Of a DNA stretch of 64,000 nt, positions 1 to 10,696 are shown piece by piece (positions within the stretch are counted from its first letter, which is position 1; each line of letters starts with the position of its first letter). The DNA comes from Kitasatospora atroaurantiaca (GTDB lineage: Bacteria > Actinomycetota > Actinomycetes > Streptomycetales > Streptomycetaceae). A model generated the notes under the pieces. The model searched no databases and was not told where the DNA came from. It worked only from the letters and a program-made list of their open reading frames with translations. The position numbers and the translations under genes were made by a program. The stretch lies in assembly GCF_007828955.1 (NCBI RefSeq), contig NZ_VIVR01000001.1, forward strand, positions 1,302,001 through 1,366,000, given 5' to 3'.

Positions 1-1261
1 TGAAGCTGGTGGTGACCCACACGTCGTCGAAGACAAGGACCTTGGCGTGTGTGCTCTTCAGTCGGGCGAAGATGAACCTGTCCGGGTAGCGGGCGGCGAG
101 GTTCTCGAGCCTGCGGACGGCCGCCGGATCTGACTTCGTGTCGTTTTCCCCGTAGCCATAGGCGATATGGACGGTGACGTTTCGGGTGAGCCGTTTCTCG
201 AGCTTGCTGATGAATTCGGTAGTGATGATCGCGTTCTTGATCCACGGGGAGATCAGCAGGAGCCGGTGCCGGGCCTGGGTGAGGGCTTCGTCGAGGAGTT
301 CGGGGTGCTCAAAGACACCGATCGCGCGGATCTCCGGCACGGCAGCTACGGCCGGCTCGGCCGACGTGGGCGCGGGATCACCGAACTGGGCGGCGGCTTG
401 CTCGGCCCGCCGTTGGGTGATCTCGTGCAGTGGGACCCGGGCCTCTTCCAGTTCGGGTTCGAGGACAGGCCGCTCGGGTGCCGGATCTACGGTGATGCCA
501 AGGGACTTGGCGCCTCCTCGTCCCAACAGGGCCAGCTCGTGGGCGTGGCTGAACTCTCCGTCCACGACCACGCCGAGCTGGATGTCGGTACGGTCGGCGT
601 CCGCGTATACCAGGACCTTGGCCGGCATCACCCGGCGGGCCTTGGCCTGGAAAACGGCACGCACCTGCAGGACATCCCGGTCAGTAATCCCCCGCTCGCG
701 CAATAGTGCGTTGATATCGGCTGCGGAGACGTCGGCGAGTTCCACCTCACGGTCATGCGCGGCCGGCAGGAGCAGCATGCCGTCGTCCTTGGCCTGATGG
801 CGAGGGATGAGGGTGTGACGGTCGTAGGGCTTTGCCCGCCACAGCAGTTGGTCGTAGACCAAGGGCTGGTCGGCCCTCACTGGGGTGATCGCGGCCAGCT
901 CGCGTGTGGTCTGCTCCCCGCGGGGGGTCAGTCTCAGCGTTCGGCTGCGGGGGTCGGTTGCTGGGCTGGGCAGAGAGTAAGTGAGGTAGTCGGCCGAGAA
1001 GTGCTCGGCGACGGTCTGGTTGACCATGCGCTCAGGCAGGCCCAACAGGCCGGTGATCGCAGACTCGGTGGTGACCTTGCCGTTGACCAGGCGGAGCACG
1101 AACTCGTCGAGCAGTGGGAGGCGTTTGCGGTCCTGGGCGAGGATATCGGCGGTGACCAGGGCGACGGGCAAGCCGGCGTCGACGATGGCGACGAGCTCAA
1201 GGCCGGGGCGGGCGTTGTGGAAACGGACGGCGAGGAGGCTGTCCTGGTTAAAGGTAGGCAT
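1..1261 (-). CDS. mkoB: Phospholipase-D-like (HKD) protein, partial; MkoB-like component of a Mokosh type I system
   Basis: The frame opens at ATG 1261 and is still open at base 1, so about 420 residues are visible and the C-terminus lies outside the window. The N-terminal half contains a winged-helix-like stretch (roughly residues 60-125, ending in LTPRGEQ). Near the left edge a PLD-type module follows: LLISPWIK, then HAKVLVFD at about residues 405-412, which fits the HxKxxxxD nuclease motif. The start overlaps the last 14 nt of the upstream kinase-helicase gene, so the two are probably translationally coupled. A PLD protein beside a kinase-SF1 helicase fusion is the published layout of type I Mokosh defence. 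The symbol is given by architecture; the PLD motif is seen, the defence role is inferred. Confidence 0.8.
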   Translation of the reverse strand, partial: MPTFNQDSLLAVRFHNARPGLELVAIVDAGLPVALVTADILAQDRKRLPLLDEFVLRLVNGKVTTESAITGLLGLPERMVNQTVAEHFSADYLTYSLPSPATDPRSRTLRLTPRGEQTTRELAAITPVRADQPLVYDQLLWRAKPYDRHTLIPRHQAKDDGMLLLPAAHDREVELADVSAADINALLRERGITDRDVLQVRAVFQAKARRVMPAKVLVYADADRTDIQLGVVVDGEFSHAHELALLGRGGAKSLGITVDPAPERPVLEPELEEARVPLHEITQRRAEQAAAQFGDPAPTSAEPAVAAVPEIRAIGVFEHPELLDEALTQARHRLLLISPWIKNAIITTEFISKLEKRLTRNVTVHIAYGYGENDTKSDPAAVRRLENLAARYPDRFIFARLKSTHAKVLVFDDVWVTTSF

Positions 1262-4200
1262 CGCGGACCTCGCAGTCTTCTCGGTGACTGGTCATGTAGT
1301 CGAGCACGTCGCGCAGGGCTCCGGGCTTGCTGCGGCAGAAGGCGGCGTCGCCGACCACGATCAAGCCGAAGCGGGCGCGCGATAGCGCGACATTGATGCG
1401 TCGCCAGTAGGGCTGCCCGAGGAAGCCGAACTCGCCGCGGGTGTTGCTGCGGGTGACCGAGAAGACGGCCAGGTCACATTCACGGCCCTGGACGGCATCG
1501 ACGGACAAGACCTCGAGGGTGAGGTGTTTGAACTTGACGGAGGCCACGCGTCGGCCAAGCTCCTCCACCTGTCGCCCATAGGGGGCGATGACCAGGACCT
1601 CCAGCTTCCGGCCGCCTGGCGCTTTGATCATCTGCTTGTCGAGCGCCTGGTCGATCACTTCCAGGCGGCGGATGGCCAGCTGCGCCTCGACGCGATTGGA
1701 CAGGCTGGTCTCGGAGGCGCTGCGCTCGGACTCGCGCCGGGTGGGCAGATTCGAAGTGTCGAGCCACAGAACGGGCTTGTTGATCTGGTCATAGCCAGGG
1801 AGCGCATGGTCGTTCGGCGACAGGAGCTTCTTGTCGTAGAAGCAGGTGGAGATCATGTTTCCGATGGCTGGTGTCATGCGGTACTGCTCGCGCAACAGGT
1901 GCTTGACGGGGTAGGTGGAGTGCCGGGCCAGGTAGTCGAACAGGGTGGTGGTGACAAGTTCGGGGATCAGCTGGTGGTCGGCCATGAGCTTCGGGTCACG
2001 CAGGATGTCCTCGTCGATCGGTGGGAGCTGGTTGGTGTCACCGACGAGCACCCACCGCTTAGCCTTTGCCAGGGGCACGAGGGCTTCGGTGGCGGTGGCC
2101 TTGGACGCCTCGTCGAAGATGCACAGGTCGAATTCGAGGTCGCGTGCGGCTGGGTGGCCGAGGAACCCGAGCGCGGTGCCGCCGACGATCTGCCGCGTGC
2201 GCAGGAACGCGGTGATGAGGTTCTGGTCGGTGCCGATTCGCTGCAGCCACTCGCCCTGCAGGCGAAGCAGTTTCATTAGCTCCTGGCCGATGCCGGCGGA
2301 TCCGACGAGTACTTCGACCGCGTCGCGGGCTTCGGCGGTGGTCAGGTCTTCGCGCAGAGTGAGTTCGCCCATCAGGAAGCGCTGCGCCTCGGTGTACAGC
2401 TCGCGGCGCTGGTCGGTCAGCTGGTCGCGCCGGGCGCGGACAGTAACGATCTCCTCGCCGAGTTCGCGTGCCGTGGTCGTGCGGTCGGGGGCGGGCTGGT
2501 TGGTGAGCGTGTCGAGCAGGCTGGTGACGTGAGCGAGGTTGGCGGCGACGGAGGCCAGTTCTTCCAGGAGCAGGGCTGCTTTGAGGTGATGGCCTTCCAG
2601 GCCGTTGCGTGCGGCGATGCCGTCAAGGTGCCGCTCGGCGCGCTGTCTCACCCCCTGGGTCCAACGTTTGACTTGCCTGTCCAGCAGAAGCGGCTGTGCG
2701 CTCTCGGCGACGCGGGGGTCGTCGGGGCGCCCGAGTCGGACCAGGCCGCTGATGCCGGCTTCCTCCAAGCGCCGAAGCGCGTTGTCGATGGCGATGTGGG
2801 TCTGGCTGACGATGAGGATGCGTGCGTTGTGGTTGCGCTTGAGGGTCTGCTCGACGATCTCCGCGATGACGGTGGTCTTGCCCGTGCCGGGAGGCCCTTC
2901 GACCAGCAGCAGGTCCTGTGTGCCGAGCGAGTGGGCAACGACCTCGCGCTTGCTCTTGTCGAGGTCAGGGCGAAACCAGGTCGTGACATCGGCCGGTGGG
3001 GCCGCGGCGATGGCGGCGGGATTATCGATGATCTCGCGCAGCTGTGGGTTGGCGGTCTGGCCGGCGGCCACGTTCGAGAGGGCGTCGCGTTGGCGGTTCA
3101 AGGCGCCCTGGCTGGGCCCGAGGAAGGGTAGGAGTACCCCGCGGGTTGGCAGGACACCGGGCCGGGCGAAGCGGAGCACCAGCTTTTCGTCGGTCTGCGC
3201 GGTCACCTCCCCGCGGTCGACGGGCCGACTGTGGGGGTACGCCGCTACCGACCACTCCTCGCCGACGAGGGAGGCGTCGATCGGGACGGCCAGGCGGAAC
3301 TCGCGGCTGCGACCGGTACCGCTGACCTGGTCGTACTCCAGGGTCTGGCGCCCCCCGGCAGCGACCTCTTCGCGCGCCTCCAACAGCCGCCGCCAACCGG
3401 CGAACAGGTCGCCCAGGTTGTGCTCTTGGACAGCCTTGTCTGTCTCCGATCTGACCGCGAGATTTTCCTCGAGGCGATCCAGGAGCAGAGTTAGGCCGTC
3501 ATAGGCGGGGTCCTCCCCCGGGTCGTCGAAGGTCCAGGTGACCACTGGCCCCAGCAGCACAGCCCGCTCGCGCCGTTTGGCCATCCACTCCGGCGCTCTG
3601 GCCTCCGCGGAGACGATCACGCACCGGTCCCTCTGCTCTTCGTCCTCGACCAGCCGTAGGAACCAGGACCGGCCGAATACACGCAGTGTCTGCTTGTCGA
3701 CCTGCTCGGTCTGCGGGTTGTAGCCGTAGTCGACGTGGACCGCGCCGGATAGGTCCTCAAGGAACTGCGTCTTCGCCTGTTGCCAGTCGGGCTCGGCGCT
3801 CTCGGCGTTCTCGGCGTTCTCGGCGGAGGAGGTGATGGCTTGCGCTGCGCGGCGGGTCATCTTCAGCCACAGAAAGTTGGCTTGCCGGGCGGCACGGTTG
3901 CCGCAGACCTGCTCTGCCTCCAGCAGCCGCTGTTCGAGGACGGTGGCGTTCGCGGGCCGCTTCTTCGGGTCAAAGTCGATGCAGGAGTGCAGGATCGTCC
4001 GAAACTCGGTTGCCAGGTCGAGGTCGTCGAGGACCGGGGCCAGGTCGGGGTAGTCGGCCGCACGGCCGCCCGACAGGAGCTGGATGGCCAGGACCCCGAA
4101 GCCGTAGACGTCCCGCACGTATGGGATTGTGTCCGCTTGCTCCGGTGGCGTGTACAGGTTCGAGCGGAACCCGGCCACCGTCTCGTCAGTGATCTCGGCC

Positions 4201-4709
4201 TTTGAACGGATCTTCGCGATACCGAAGTCCGCAAGCTTTGGGGTGCCGTCTTCGGCCATCAGGACATTGCCCGGCTTGAGGTCGCGGTGCTCGATCTGGT
4301 GCGCGTGCGCGTACGCGAGAGCCTGGGCGAGGGGCTTGCCGATGCGGCTGAAGAACGACGGCCATCCCATTGGCCTTCCCGCAGTCAGCTCGTCCTTCAA
4401 GCTCCGGTCGACCCACTCCAGCGCGATGAAGTACCGGCCCAGCGTCGGCTCCCAGCCGGAGTCGAGCATGCGCACGATGTTCGGGTGCTGAAGAGCCTTC
4501 AGCGACCTGGTCTCGCGCTCCAGGAATATCTCGATGACCTCGTCGTCACGCTGCTTGAGCAGCTTCACAGCGGCAAAGTGCCCGTCCGCGCTACTGGTGT
4601 CGACCGCCTTGCGAACCTCAGACTGACCGCCTGCGCGAGCAGCCTGAGGTAGCAGCAGAAAGCGGTTGTTGATCAACGATGCCCCCACGCACCACTCCTT
4701 GTTCGGCAC
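1248..4709 (-). CDS. mkoA: Ser/Thr protein kinase fused to SF1 (COG1112/DNA2-like) helicase; MkoA-like
   Basis: 1153 residues from GTG 4709. The N-terminal eukaryotic-type kinase (about residues 10-265) has an AAVK lysine near residue 48, HRDLKPGN near 141 and DFG near 161; the glycine-rich loop is degenerate. A linker with two NAE repeats and a domain without a clear family follow. The C-terminal superfamily 1 helicase has GPPGTGKT near 604, DEAS near 865, GDTNQLPP, REQYRM, a DAVQGRE motif and ALSRAR near 1105. In type I Mokosh, MkoA joins a kinase to a COG1112 RNA helicase and MkoB carries a PLD domain. This order and fusion match, so an anti-phage role is likely but inferred. The gene overlaps the downstream PLD gene by 14 nt. 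Confidence 0.88.
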   Translation of the reverse strand: MPNKEWCVGASLINNRFLLLPQAARAGGQSEVRKAVDTSSADGHFAAVKLLKQRDDEVIEIFLERETRSLKALQHPNIVRMLDSGWEPTLGRYFIALEWVDRSLKDELTAGRPMGWPSFFSRIGKPLAQALAYAHAHQIEHRDLKPGNVLMAEDGTPKLADFGIAKIRSKAEITDETVAGFRSNLYTPPEQADTIPYVRDVYGFGVLAIQLLSGGRAADYPDLAPVLDDLDLATEFRTILHSCIDFDPKKRPANATVLEQRLLEAEQVCGNRAARQANFLWLKMTRRAAQAITSSAENAENAESAEPDWQQAKTQFLEDLSGAVHVDYGYNPQTEQVDKQTLRVFGRSWFLRLVEDEEQRDRCVIVSAEARAPEWMAKRRERAVLLGPVVTWTFDDPGEDPAYDGLTLLLDRLEENLAVRSETDKAVQEHNLGDLFAGWRRLLEAREEVAAGGRQTLEYDQVSGTGRSREFRLAVPIDASLVGEEWSVAAYPHSRPVDRGEVTAQTDEKLVLRFARPGVLPTRGVLLPFLGPSQGALNRQRDALSNVAAGQTANPQLREIIDNPAAIAAAPPADVTTWFRPDLDKSKREVVAHSLGTQDLLLVEGPPGTGKTTVIAEIVEQTLKRNHNARILIVSQTHIAIDNALRRLEEAGISGLVRLGRPDDPRVAESAQPLLLDRQVKRWTQGVRQRAERHLDGIAARNGLEGHHLKAALLLEELASVAANLAHVTSLLDTLTNQPAPDRTTTARELGEEIVTVRARRDQLTDQRRELYTEAQRFLMGELTLREDLTTAEARDAVEVLVGSAGIGQELMKLLRLQGEWLQRIGTDQNLITAFLRTRQIVGGTALGFLGHPAARDLEFDLCIFDEASKATATEALVPLAKAKRWVLVGDTNQLPPIDEDILRDPKLMADHQLIPELVTTTLFDYLARHSTYPVKHLLREQYRMTPAIGNMISTCFYDKKLLSPNDHALPGYDQINKPVLWLDTSNLPTRRESERSASETSLSNRVEAQLAIRRLEVIDQALDKQMIKAPGGRKLEVLVIAPYGRQVEELGRRVASVKFKHLTLEVLSVDAVQGRECDLAVFSVTRSNTRGEFGFLGQPYWRRINVALSRARFGLIVVGDAAFCRSKPGALRDVLDYMTSHREDCEVRDAYL

Positions 4710-5420
4710 CGTCGCCGATGCGGACCACCCGGCGGCCTATCGTGCCAGTCAGGGCGGCAACAGGTATACGAATCGGTCCGAGTGGGCTCGACAGGCTTCG
4801 GCGTGAGGAGCGTCGTGGCCGAGATCTCTGCTGGCGCGATCTTGCATGCCTCAGGTGCCCCAGTGCTCCAGATTCTGCTGCCGTTCAGCGCACCGGCCGG
4901 TGCCCCGCCGGTCTCAAGGGAGTAACCCCCAGCATCCGTCTGGCAGAGGTTCGGGGGCGCCGGGCCAAGCGGACGGGCCACCACTGACGGGGGTCGTAGC
5001 GGTCCCCGCCGGGCCCGCACAGCAGGCGCAGGGTGCCAGAACCCATAGTCCAGCCAGGCTGCCTCTGCCCACAGGACCCGGCGCCCGATCGGCCCAGCCC
5101 GGCTGGCTACGCAGGGTGAACAGCAGGCTGTCACCGCGCAGGATCACTTCGGGCAATGGCAGCCCTTGTGGCGCCGCCCGCCCCGTGGGCGGCCACCCGT
5201 CCTCCAGCTCCTCCCCGTCGCCACCCGTACGAGTGAAGTCCGCGCCTAGCTCTTCACCTGTGGCGAGCAGCCCAGTAGAAGGAGTCGGAGGCCACGCCAG
5301 GAGCAACCCCAGCACCCCCTAGTCAGCCTCAGATTCCGCGCCTTGGGGCGCTGGCGGATCGAGCTGCAGGTCGCTGACCAGCGAGAACGCATGTGGGGAA
5401 ATGGTTTGTGTCGGGCCTCG
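4710..5420. other. Gene-poor stretch upstream of the kinase-helicase gene
   Basis: No confident gene. On the minus strand two overlapping frames (about 4914-5315 and 4673-5134) give a patchy stretch with coding-like pieces such as WLDYGFWHPAP and EVILRGDSLLFTLRSQPGW. This could be the frameshifted remains of an unidentified gene, or chance open frames in GC-rich DNA. The promoter of the kinase-helicase operon must lie here, but no clear -10/-35 pair was picked out. Confidence 0.4.
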
Positions 5421-5547
5421 GACACACTCTTTCCCCACCGTGCTTGGTTTCCGAGCACCGTGGATCGGCGCCCGTTCCAGGCCTTCGGCCAGGTGCGGGC
5501 GTTCGTCGTTCCGCACCGTCCTCAGCTCATCGCTCGGCGACGGGGGT
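5421..5547. repeat. Conserved 3' flank of recombinase copy 1 (direct repeat partner of 17816-17945)
   Basis: This non-coding stretch follows the stop codon of the first recombinase gene. It aligns at roughly 85% by eye with 17816-17945, which follows the second copy. Shared blocks include GTGGATCGGCGCCCGTTCC and GTGCGGGCGTTCGTCGTTCC. Conservation beyond the stop codon means the repeated unit is larger than the gene and may hold a recombination or attachment site. Confidence 0.7.
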
Positions 5548-7043
5548 TCAGCCGATCAGGATCCTTTCTGCTCGTTCGGTGTCGGCGATCAGGGTCTTGG
5601 CCGCCGGGTCGTAGGCCAGCGTGATGCCGTTGATCCGCAGGTGCTCGACGGCCTCGAAGGCGGTGGGCGGCGAGGTGCTGCTGGGCGGCGATAATGCGAC
5701 GGTCACTCCGTAGTCGCAAGCAGTGATCTGGAGGACGAGGGCGGGCAGGTGGTCCAGGACCCGGTCTTCGCGCACGTGGGCATTACGCGGCCGCCCGGGT
5801 TCGGCGGAGGCGCTGGTGTGGCCGTGCCGACAGCGGTAGCCGGGGCGCTGGTGGGCCCAGTGGGCGTCCATCCGCCGGCCGCACAGGCCGCAACGCAGTA
5901 GCCCGGCCAACCGGTACGTGCGTCCCGGTGTTACTTCTCGGGCGGCACGGATGTGCTGGACGGCGACGAAGTCGGCCTCGGTGACCAGCGCCGGGTGCGC
6001 CTGGTGTTGGGAGATGGCCCAGGCCTCCGGGGTGTTCCAGCGCATGACGTCGCGGTGGCCGAGCGCGGTGTTCTCCGGGTCGATCAGGTCGTGGTCGGTG
6101 CGCTGGCGGTTCCAGACCTGTCGGCCGGTGTAGCGAGGGTTGGCCGGAGCGCCCGCACCGTCGGGACGCTCCACCGTCGGCCGTCGCGATGCGGGTTGCG
6201 CTCCGGGTCGGAGGCGGAGGGGCAAGGGATGCCGGAGTCGTTCAACGCTCTGGCGATCCTGGCGATGGCATGCCCGGCGAGACGCTGGGCGAAGATCCAG
6301 CGCACGATCGGAGCGGTGTGCGGGTCGATGTCCAAGCGTTGCAAGCGCAGTCCGCGGCGTGCGAAGGCCCGGCTCGGGTGGGGGCCGGCATCGACCAGGC
6401 GGTAGCCATAGGGCGGCCGCCCGCCCAGGTACCGCCCCTGGTCGCGGGTCTGGACGAACATGGCGGTGCGCGCCCGGATCCGGGTGCGGGTGATCTCCCG
6501 CTTGGCGAGGATCCCGAGGAGGACCATCAGCTCCTCGTGCCCGGCGATCTTCGGGTCGACGACACCGCCCAGCTCGGGCACCCAGAGTGCCACCCCGAGG
6601 TGCTCGAACAGCGGGGCCATCACCGTGAACTGGTTGCCATAAAAGGCGCGCTCGCTGGAGCCGATGATGACGGCGTCGAAGCCGCGGTCCGGGTCGGCTA
6701 GGTCCGCAACGAGCGCGGCCGCTTCCGGCCGGCGCGCCCACGGCAGCACCCGGCTGTGGCCGATATCGAAGTACTGCGCCACGATCCGCCCGTGCCCGGA
6801 CACGACCGCCTCGGCCCGCTGCAGCTGCCAGGCCCGGGACGTGGCCGGGTCCTGGTGGTCCTCGGTGGGGACCCGGCCGTAGAACGCGAACCGCAAGCCG
6901 CCCGGCTCGGACGGCTTCGCCCGCGACGGCTGCTTGCCGCGCCCACGGACCCAACCGATCAACGCACTTGACTCATCCTCTGCCGACCTTCTCCCCGAAG
7001 CCTCACAGCTACGGCCGACACCTTCCGCAGGTCGACGACCCAT
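5548..7043 (-). pseudogene. Large serine recombinase (copy 1), frameshifted and lacking the catalytic serine
   Basis: The first part is read from upstream to about 6150: LRFAFYGRV resolvase start, ERAFYGN, then a recombinase domain with RYLGGRPPYGYR. The remainder (NPRYTGRQVWNRQ, zinc-ribbon-like LRCGLCGRRMDAHW, C-terminus ERILIG) continues in another frame. Comparison with copy 2 and with the expected linker reading VRAILANPRY places a one-base deletion near 6150. The N-terminal motif reads YGRVPTED, where serine recombinases have YxRVS; the codon is CCC, so the nucleophilic serine is proline. The start is uncertain because the frame extends upstream without a good ribosome binding site. The product should be catalytically dead even if the frame were repaired. 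Confidence 0.85.
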
Positions 7044-7194
7044 GTCGCACCTCCGAGCATGGCCACACCGAGGACGCCGTCCTGGGCCGCGAGACCGTCA
7101 ACCCGGACGAATGACTCCAAAGCTGAATACCCGTCCGGGCCCGTACTCGTCTGGTCGACACTGCGACTCCGGCGACCCTCGCACTGCCGAGGTG

Positions 7195-8724
<1,530 letters not shown>

Positions 8725-8766
8725 CCGCCGTACCGACAGTAAGGACCCTTCAGGGGTGCTTGGGGG

Positions 8767-9030
8767 CTATCGTTCGGCCAGCATTCTGCGGATCGCTTCC
8801 CGTGCCACTTCATGGAACTCCGTGGGGCTCGTGGACGTGGGGTCGCGGGTGACGGCACTGGCTGCGGCGGAGAGTTCGTCGGCTGCGATGCTGAGAGCGT
8901 CGGCGTGTTCGGCCAGCGTGGCCCAGTCGGCTGCGTGGGTGGCTTCGCCGCAGCGACCGATGAGGATGACGGTGTGGGCGTAGGCGTTGGCGAGCTGTTG
9001 GGCGGCTGGGGTGAGGTCGGGCTCGCTCAT
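8767..9030 (-). CDS. Small hypothetical protein (87 aa), helical
   Basis: Read from the ATG at 9028-9030; the longer open frame upstream has no coding character. The product is Ala-rich and looks wholly helical (AAQQLANAYAHTVILIGRCGE, then LAEHADALSIAADELSAAAS), with a basic C-terminus REAIRRMLAER. No transmembrane segment or catalytic motif is visible and I do not recognise a family. It is divergent from the cupin gene that starts 70 bp away, so the two may share a promoter region. Confidence 0.6.
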   Translation of the reverse strand: MSEPDLTPAAQQLANAYAHTVILIGRCGEATHAADWATLAEHADALSIAADELSAAASAVTRDPTSTSPTEFHEVAREAIRRMLAER

Positions 9031-9100
9031 GGTGCTCACCGTAGGCGGCTCAGGCTGATGGCGCAGTCCAGGAGAGGGCGCAGATGCCGGTGGTGCGGGT

Positions 9101-9517
9101 TTGTCCGACCGGGACGATGAACGTAAGGCAAAGATCAACTTGGGAGGCTCAGTCATAGCTGGTCTCGTCCGTAAGAGCTTGGATACGCCCGAAGAAGTCC
9201 GCCCATTCGAAGAGGGCAAGGGCGAGCTCGCTCTCGTCAACCTCGATGCGGGGCCTGTGGGCCGGGCGGTATTCGAACCTGGTTGGCAGTGGTCCAAGCA
9301 CGTCAAGCCGATCACCAAGACCGAGAGTTGTCAGGCCGCCCACATGGGCTACTTCATCTCCGGCCGCATGAAGATCGTCATGGATGACGGCGAGGAAATG
9401 GAGTACGGACCGGGAGATTTCGTGATCTGTCCGCCCGGCCACGATGGCTGGATCGTCGGCGATGAGCCGTGTGTCGTCATCGACTGGCGGGGCTTCGCGG
9501 ACTACGCCAAGCGATAG
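9101..9517 (+). CDS. Cupin-domain protein
   Basis: 138 residues from TTG 9101; an internal start nearer KSLDTPEE is possible, because close homologues usually begin there. The core shows a single-domain cupin: W-x-W-S-x-H at WQWSKHVKP supplies a metal-ligand histidine, AAHMGYFISGRMKI is motif 1 and YGPGDFVICPPGHDGWIVGDEP is motif 2 with its conserved G, P and H. Such small cupins are often sugar-, stress- or ligand-binding proteins of unknown substrate. Nothing beside it fixes a pathway. Confidence 0.8.
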   Translation: MSDRDDERKAKINLGGSVIAGLVRKSLDTPEEVRPFEEGKGELALVNLDAGPVGRAVFEPGWQWSKHVKPITKTESCQAAHMGYFISGRMKIVMDDGEEMEYGPGDFVICPPGHDGWIVGDEPCVVIDWRGFADYAKR

Positions 9518-9595
9518 GAGATCGAGGTCCGGATAGCGGTTTCCGCTGGTCGGGGGTGGGGTGAGCGGTGGGGGCCGCCGACACGGACGGGTTCC

Positions 9596-9715
9596 GTGCC
9601 CAGCGCAATCGCAAAGAAGAGCACGGCTCGGAAGACGACTGCCAAGAAGGCTGCACCGAAACGACCGGAGCAGCCCGTACGAGGCGGTCACGGTGAGAGA
9701 TCGGCAGGCACCTGA
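9596..9715 (+). CDS. Possible Lys/Arg-rich micro-ORF (39 aa)
   Basis: A GTG at 9596 opens 39 codons containing KKSTARKTTAKKAAPKRPEQ, similar in composition to the histone-like tails of actinobacterial HupS-type nucleoid proteins. It could be a tiny basic protein, or the detached tail of a lost gene. There is no obvious ribosome binding site, so confidence is low. Confidence 0.3.
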   Translation: MPSAIAKKSTARKTTAKKAAPKRPEQPVRGGHGERSAGT

Positions 9716-9792
9716 CACCGCCGGCATCCGCCGAGCCACCTCAGCGCGATGGTCGTACGGTCGAGATGAGGCATGATCCGACGGAGGCCGCC

Positions 9793-10041
9793 ATGGCGAG
9801 ATACAGATGGAGAGTGCGCATGCTCTCGGCAGAGGGCATCGAAACGGTCACACAGCCAGCTCTGCCGTACACCGACTATTTCGATGGGTCCGCTCAGGAG
9901 TACGCCGACTTCCTGGTCGACAGGGCTCTGAAGCAAGGCCAGGACGATGCGGGGCCGATGCGTGCCGTGCGTGTTGTTGCCGATGTCTGGGAGCCGGACG
10001 GCCAGGGAAGCCCCGAGGGGCACGCTGGGTGGCCGCAGTAG
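9793..10041 (+). CDS. Small hypothetical protein, paralogue of 10697-10948
   Basis: 82 residues from ATG 9793, chosen over an earlier in-frame start because it matches the start of the paralogue at 10697. The sequence runs MARYRWRVRML, FDGSAQEYADFL, GQDDAGPMRAVRVVADVWEPDG and ends GHAGWPQ. No signal peptide or known catalytic motif is visible. The paralogue shares MAxYRxRVRxLS, FDGSAQxYAxFL, PMR...DVWE and GHAxWP, about half of all positions by eye. The function is unknown. Confidence 0.65.
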   Translation: MARYRWRVRMLSAEGIETVTQPALPYTDYFDGSAQEYADFLVDRALKQGQDDAGPMRAVRVVADVWEPDGQGSPEGHAGWPQ

Positions 10042-10077
10042 CAGGCCGCTGGCGGGGGAGGCGCCAAGGAGGTTTCC

Positions 10078-10317
10078 ATGCCGGAATACACGTGGCTCCT
10101 GTACGTGACTGATCAGCACGGCCGCAGGAGTGGCCAGGATGGCAATCCTGTGCCCTACCCGTTCCGTAGTGAAGACAGTGCTCAGGATGTCGCCCGCAAC
10201 CTCCGCGACTACTTTGCGAGGACACTGAGCGATCATTCCCCGAAGAAGATCGAGGTGGAGGTCTGGGAGGGAAGGCAGGCCGTGCAGGAGCCTCACGCGA
10301 GAGCAGATTGGCCATAA
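10078..10317 (+). CDS. Small hypothetical protein, possible distant relative of its neighbours
   Basis: 79 residues from ATG 10078, with GGAGG-like bases about 8 nt upstream (GGAGGTTTCC). It contains YTWLLYVTDQHGRR, DSAQDVARNLRDYFART, KKIEVEVWEG and ends with RADWP. The layout (basic N-terminal strand, helix, VEVWE strand, terminal W-P) echoes the genes at 9793 and 10697, but identity is low. The co-directional spacing (36 bp from the previous stop) suggests an operon. Confidence 0.65.
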   Translation: MPEYTWLLYVTDQHGRRSGQDGNPVPYPFRSEDSAQDVARNLRDYFARTLSDHSPKKIEVEVWEGRQAVQEPHARADWP

Positions 10318-10413
10318 CCGACGCTCGTGCGCCTGGGACTGAGCAAGCGCTCGGCGCCATCGCCTACCGCGCCCCGGGTGGCGGTCTCATGGTCTGGCTC
10401 TGACAATCGGGTG

Positions 10414-10623
10414 ATGGCAGATCTTCAGGCGGACCCCGCAACAGTGCATCTGGTCCATGCGGCGGACCACGTCAATCCCGGCGTCACGGCCGAGCAGTCG
10501 GTGAAGGGCAGTGTCCGTATCGACGAGCGCGGGTGGGTGCACGTCGAGCGCGCTGGCGGGGGGCGGGTGTCCTTCCCGCCGCATGCGGTGGCGCGTGTGG
10601 AATGGGACAAGCCAGGCGCGTGA
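10414..10623 (+). CDS. Small hypothetical protein (69 aa)
   Basis: ATG 10414 is preferred to the upstream in-frame start because coding character begins at MADLQADPATVHLVHAAD. The product ends VSFPPHAVARVEWDKPGA. It appears to be a mixed alpha/beta soluble protein with a GWVHVER strand, and I do not recognise a family. It sits between the two paralogous small genes, in the same direction. Confidence 0.5.
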   Translation: MADLQADPATVHLVHAADHVNPGVTAEQSVKGSVRIDERGWVHVERAGGGRVSFPPHAVARVEWDKPGA

Positions 10624-10696
10624 ACGACACAGCTCGCCGAGCAGCTCGCGAACCCCGGCCCTACGGTCGAGGAGGGGCACCCCGCCGGAGGACGAG

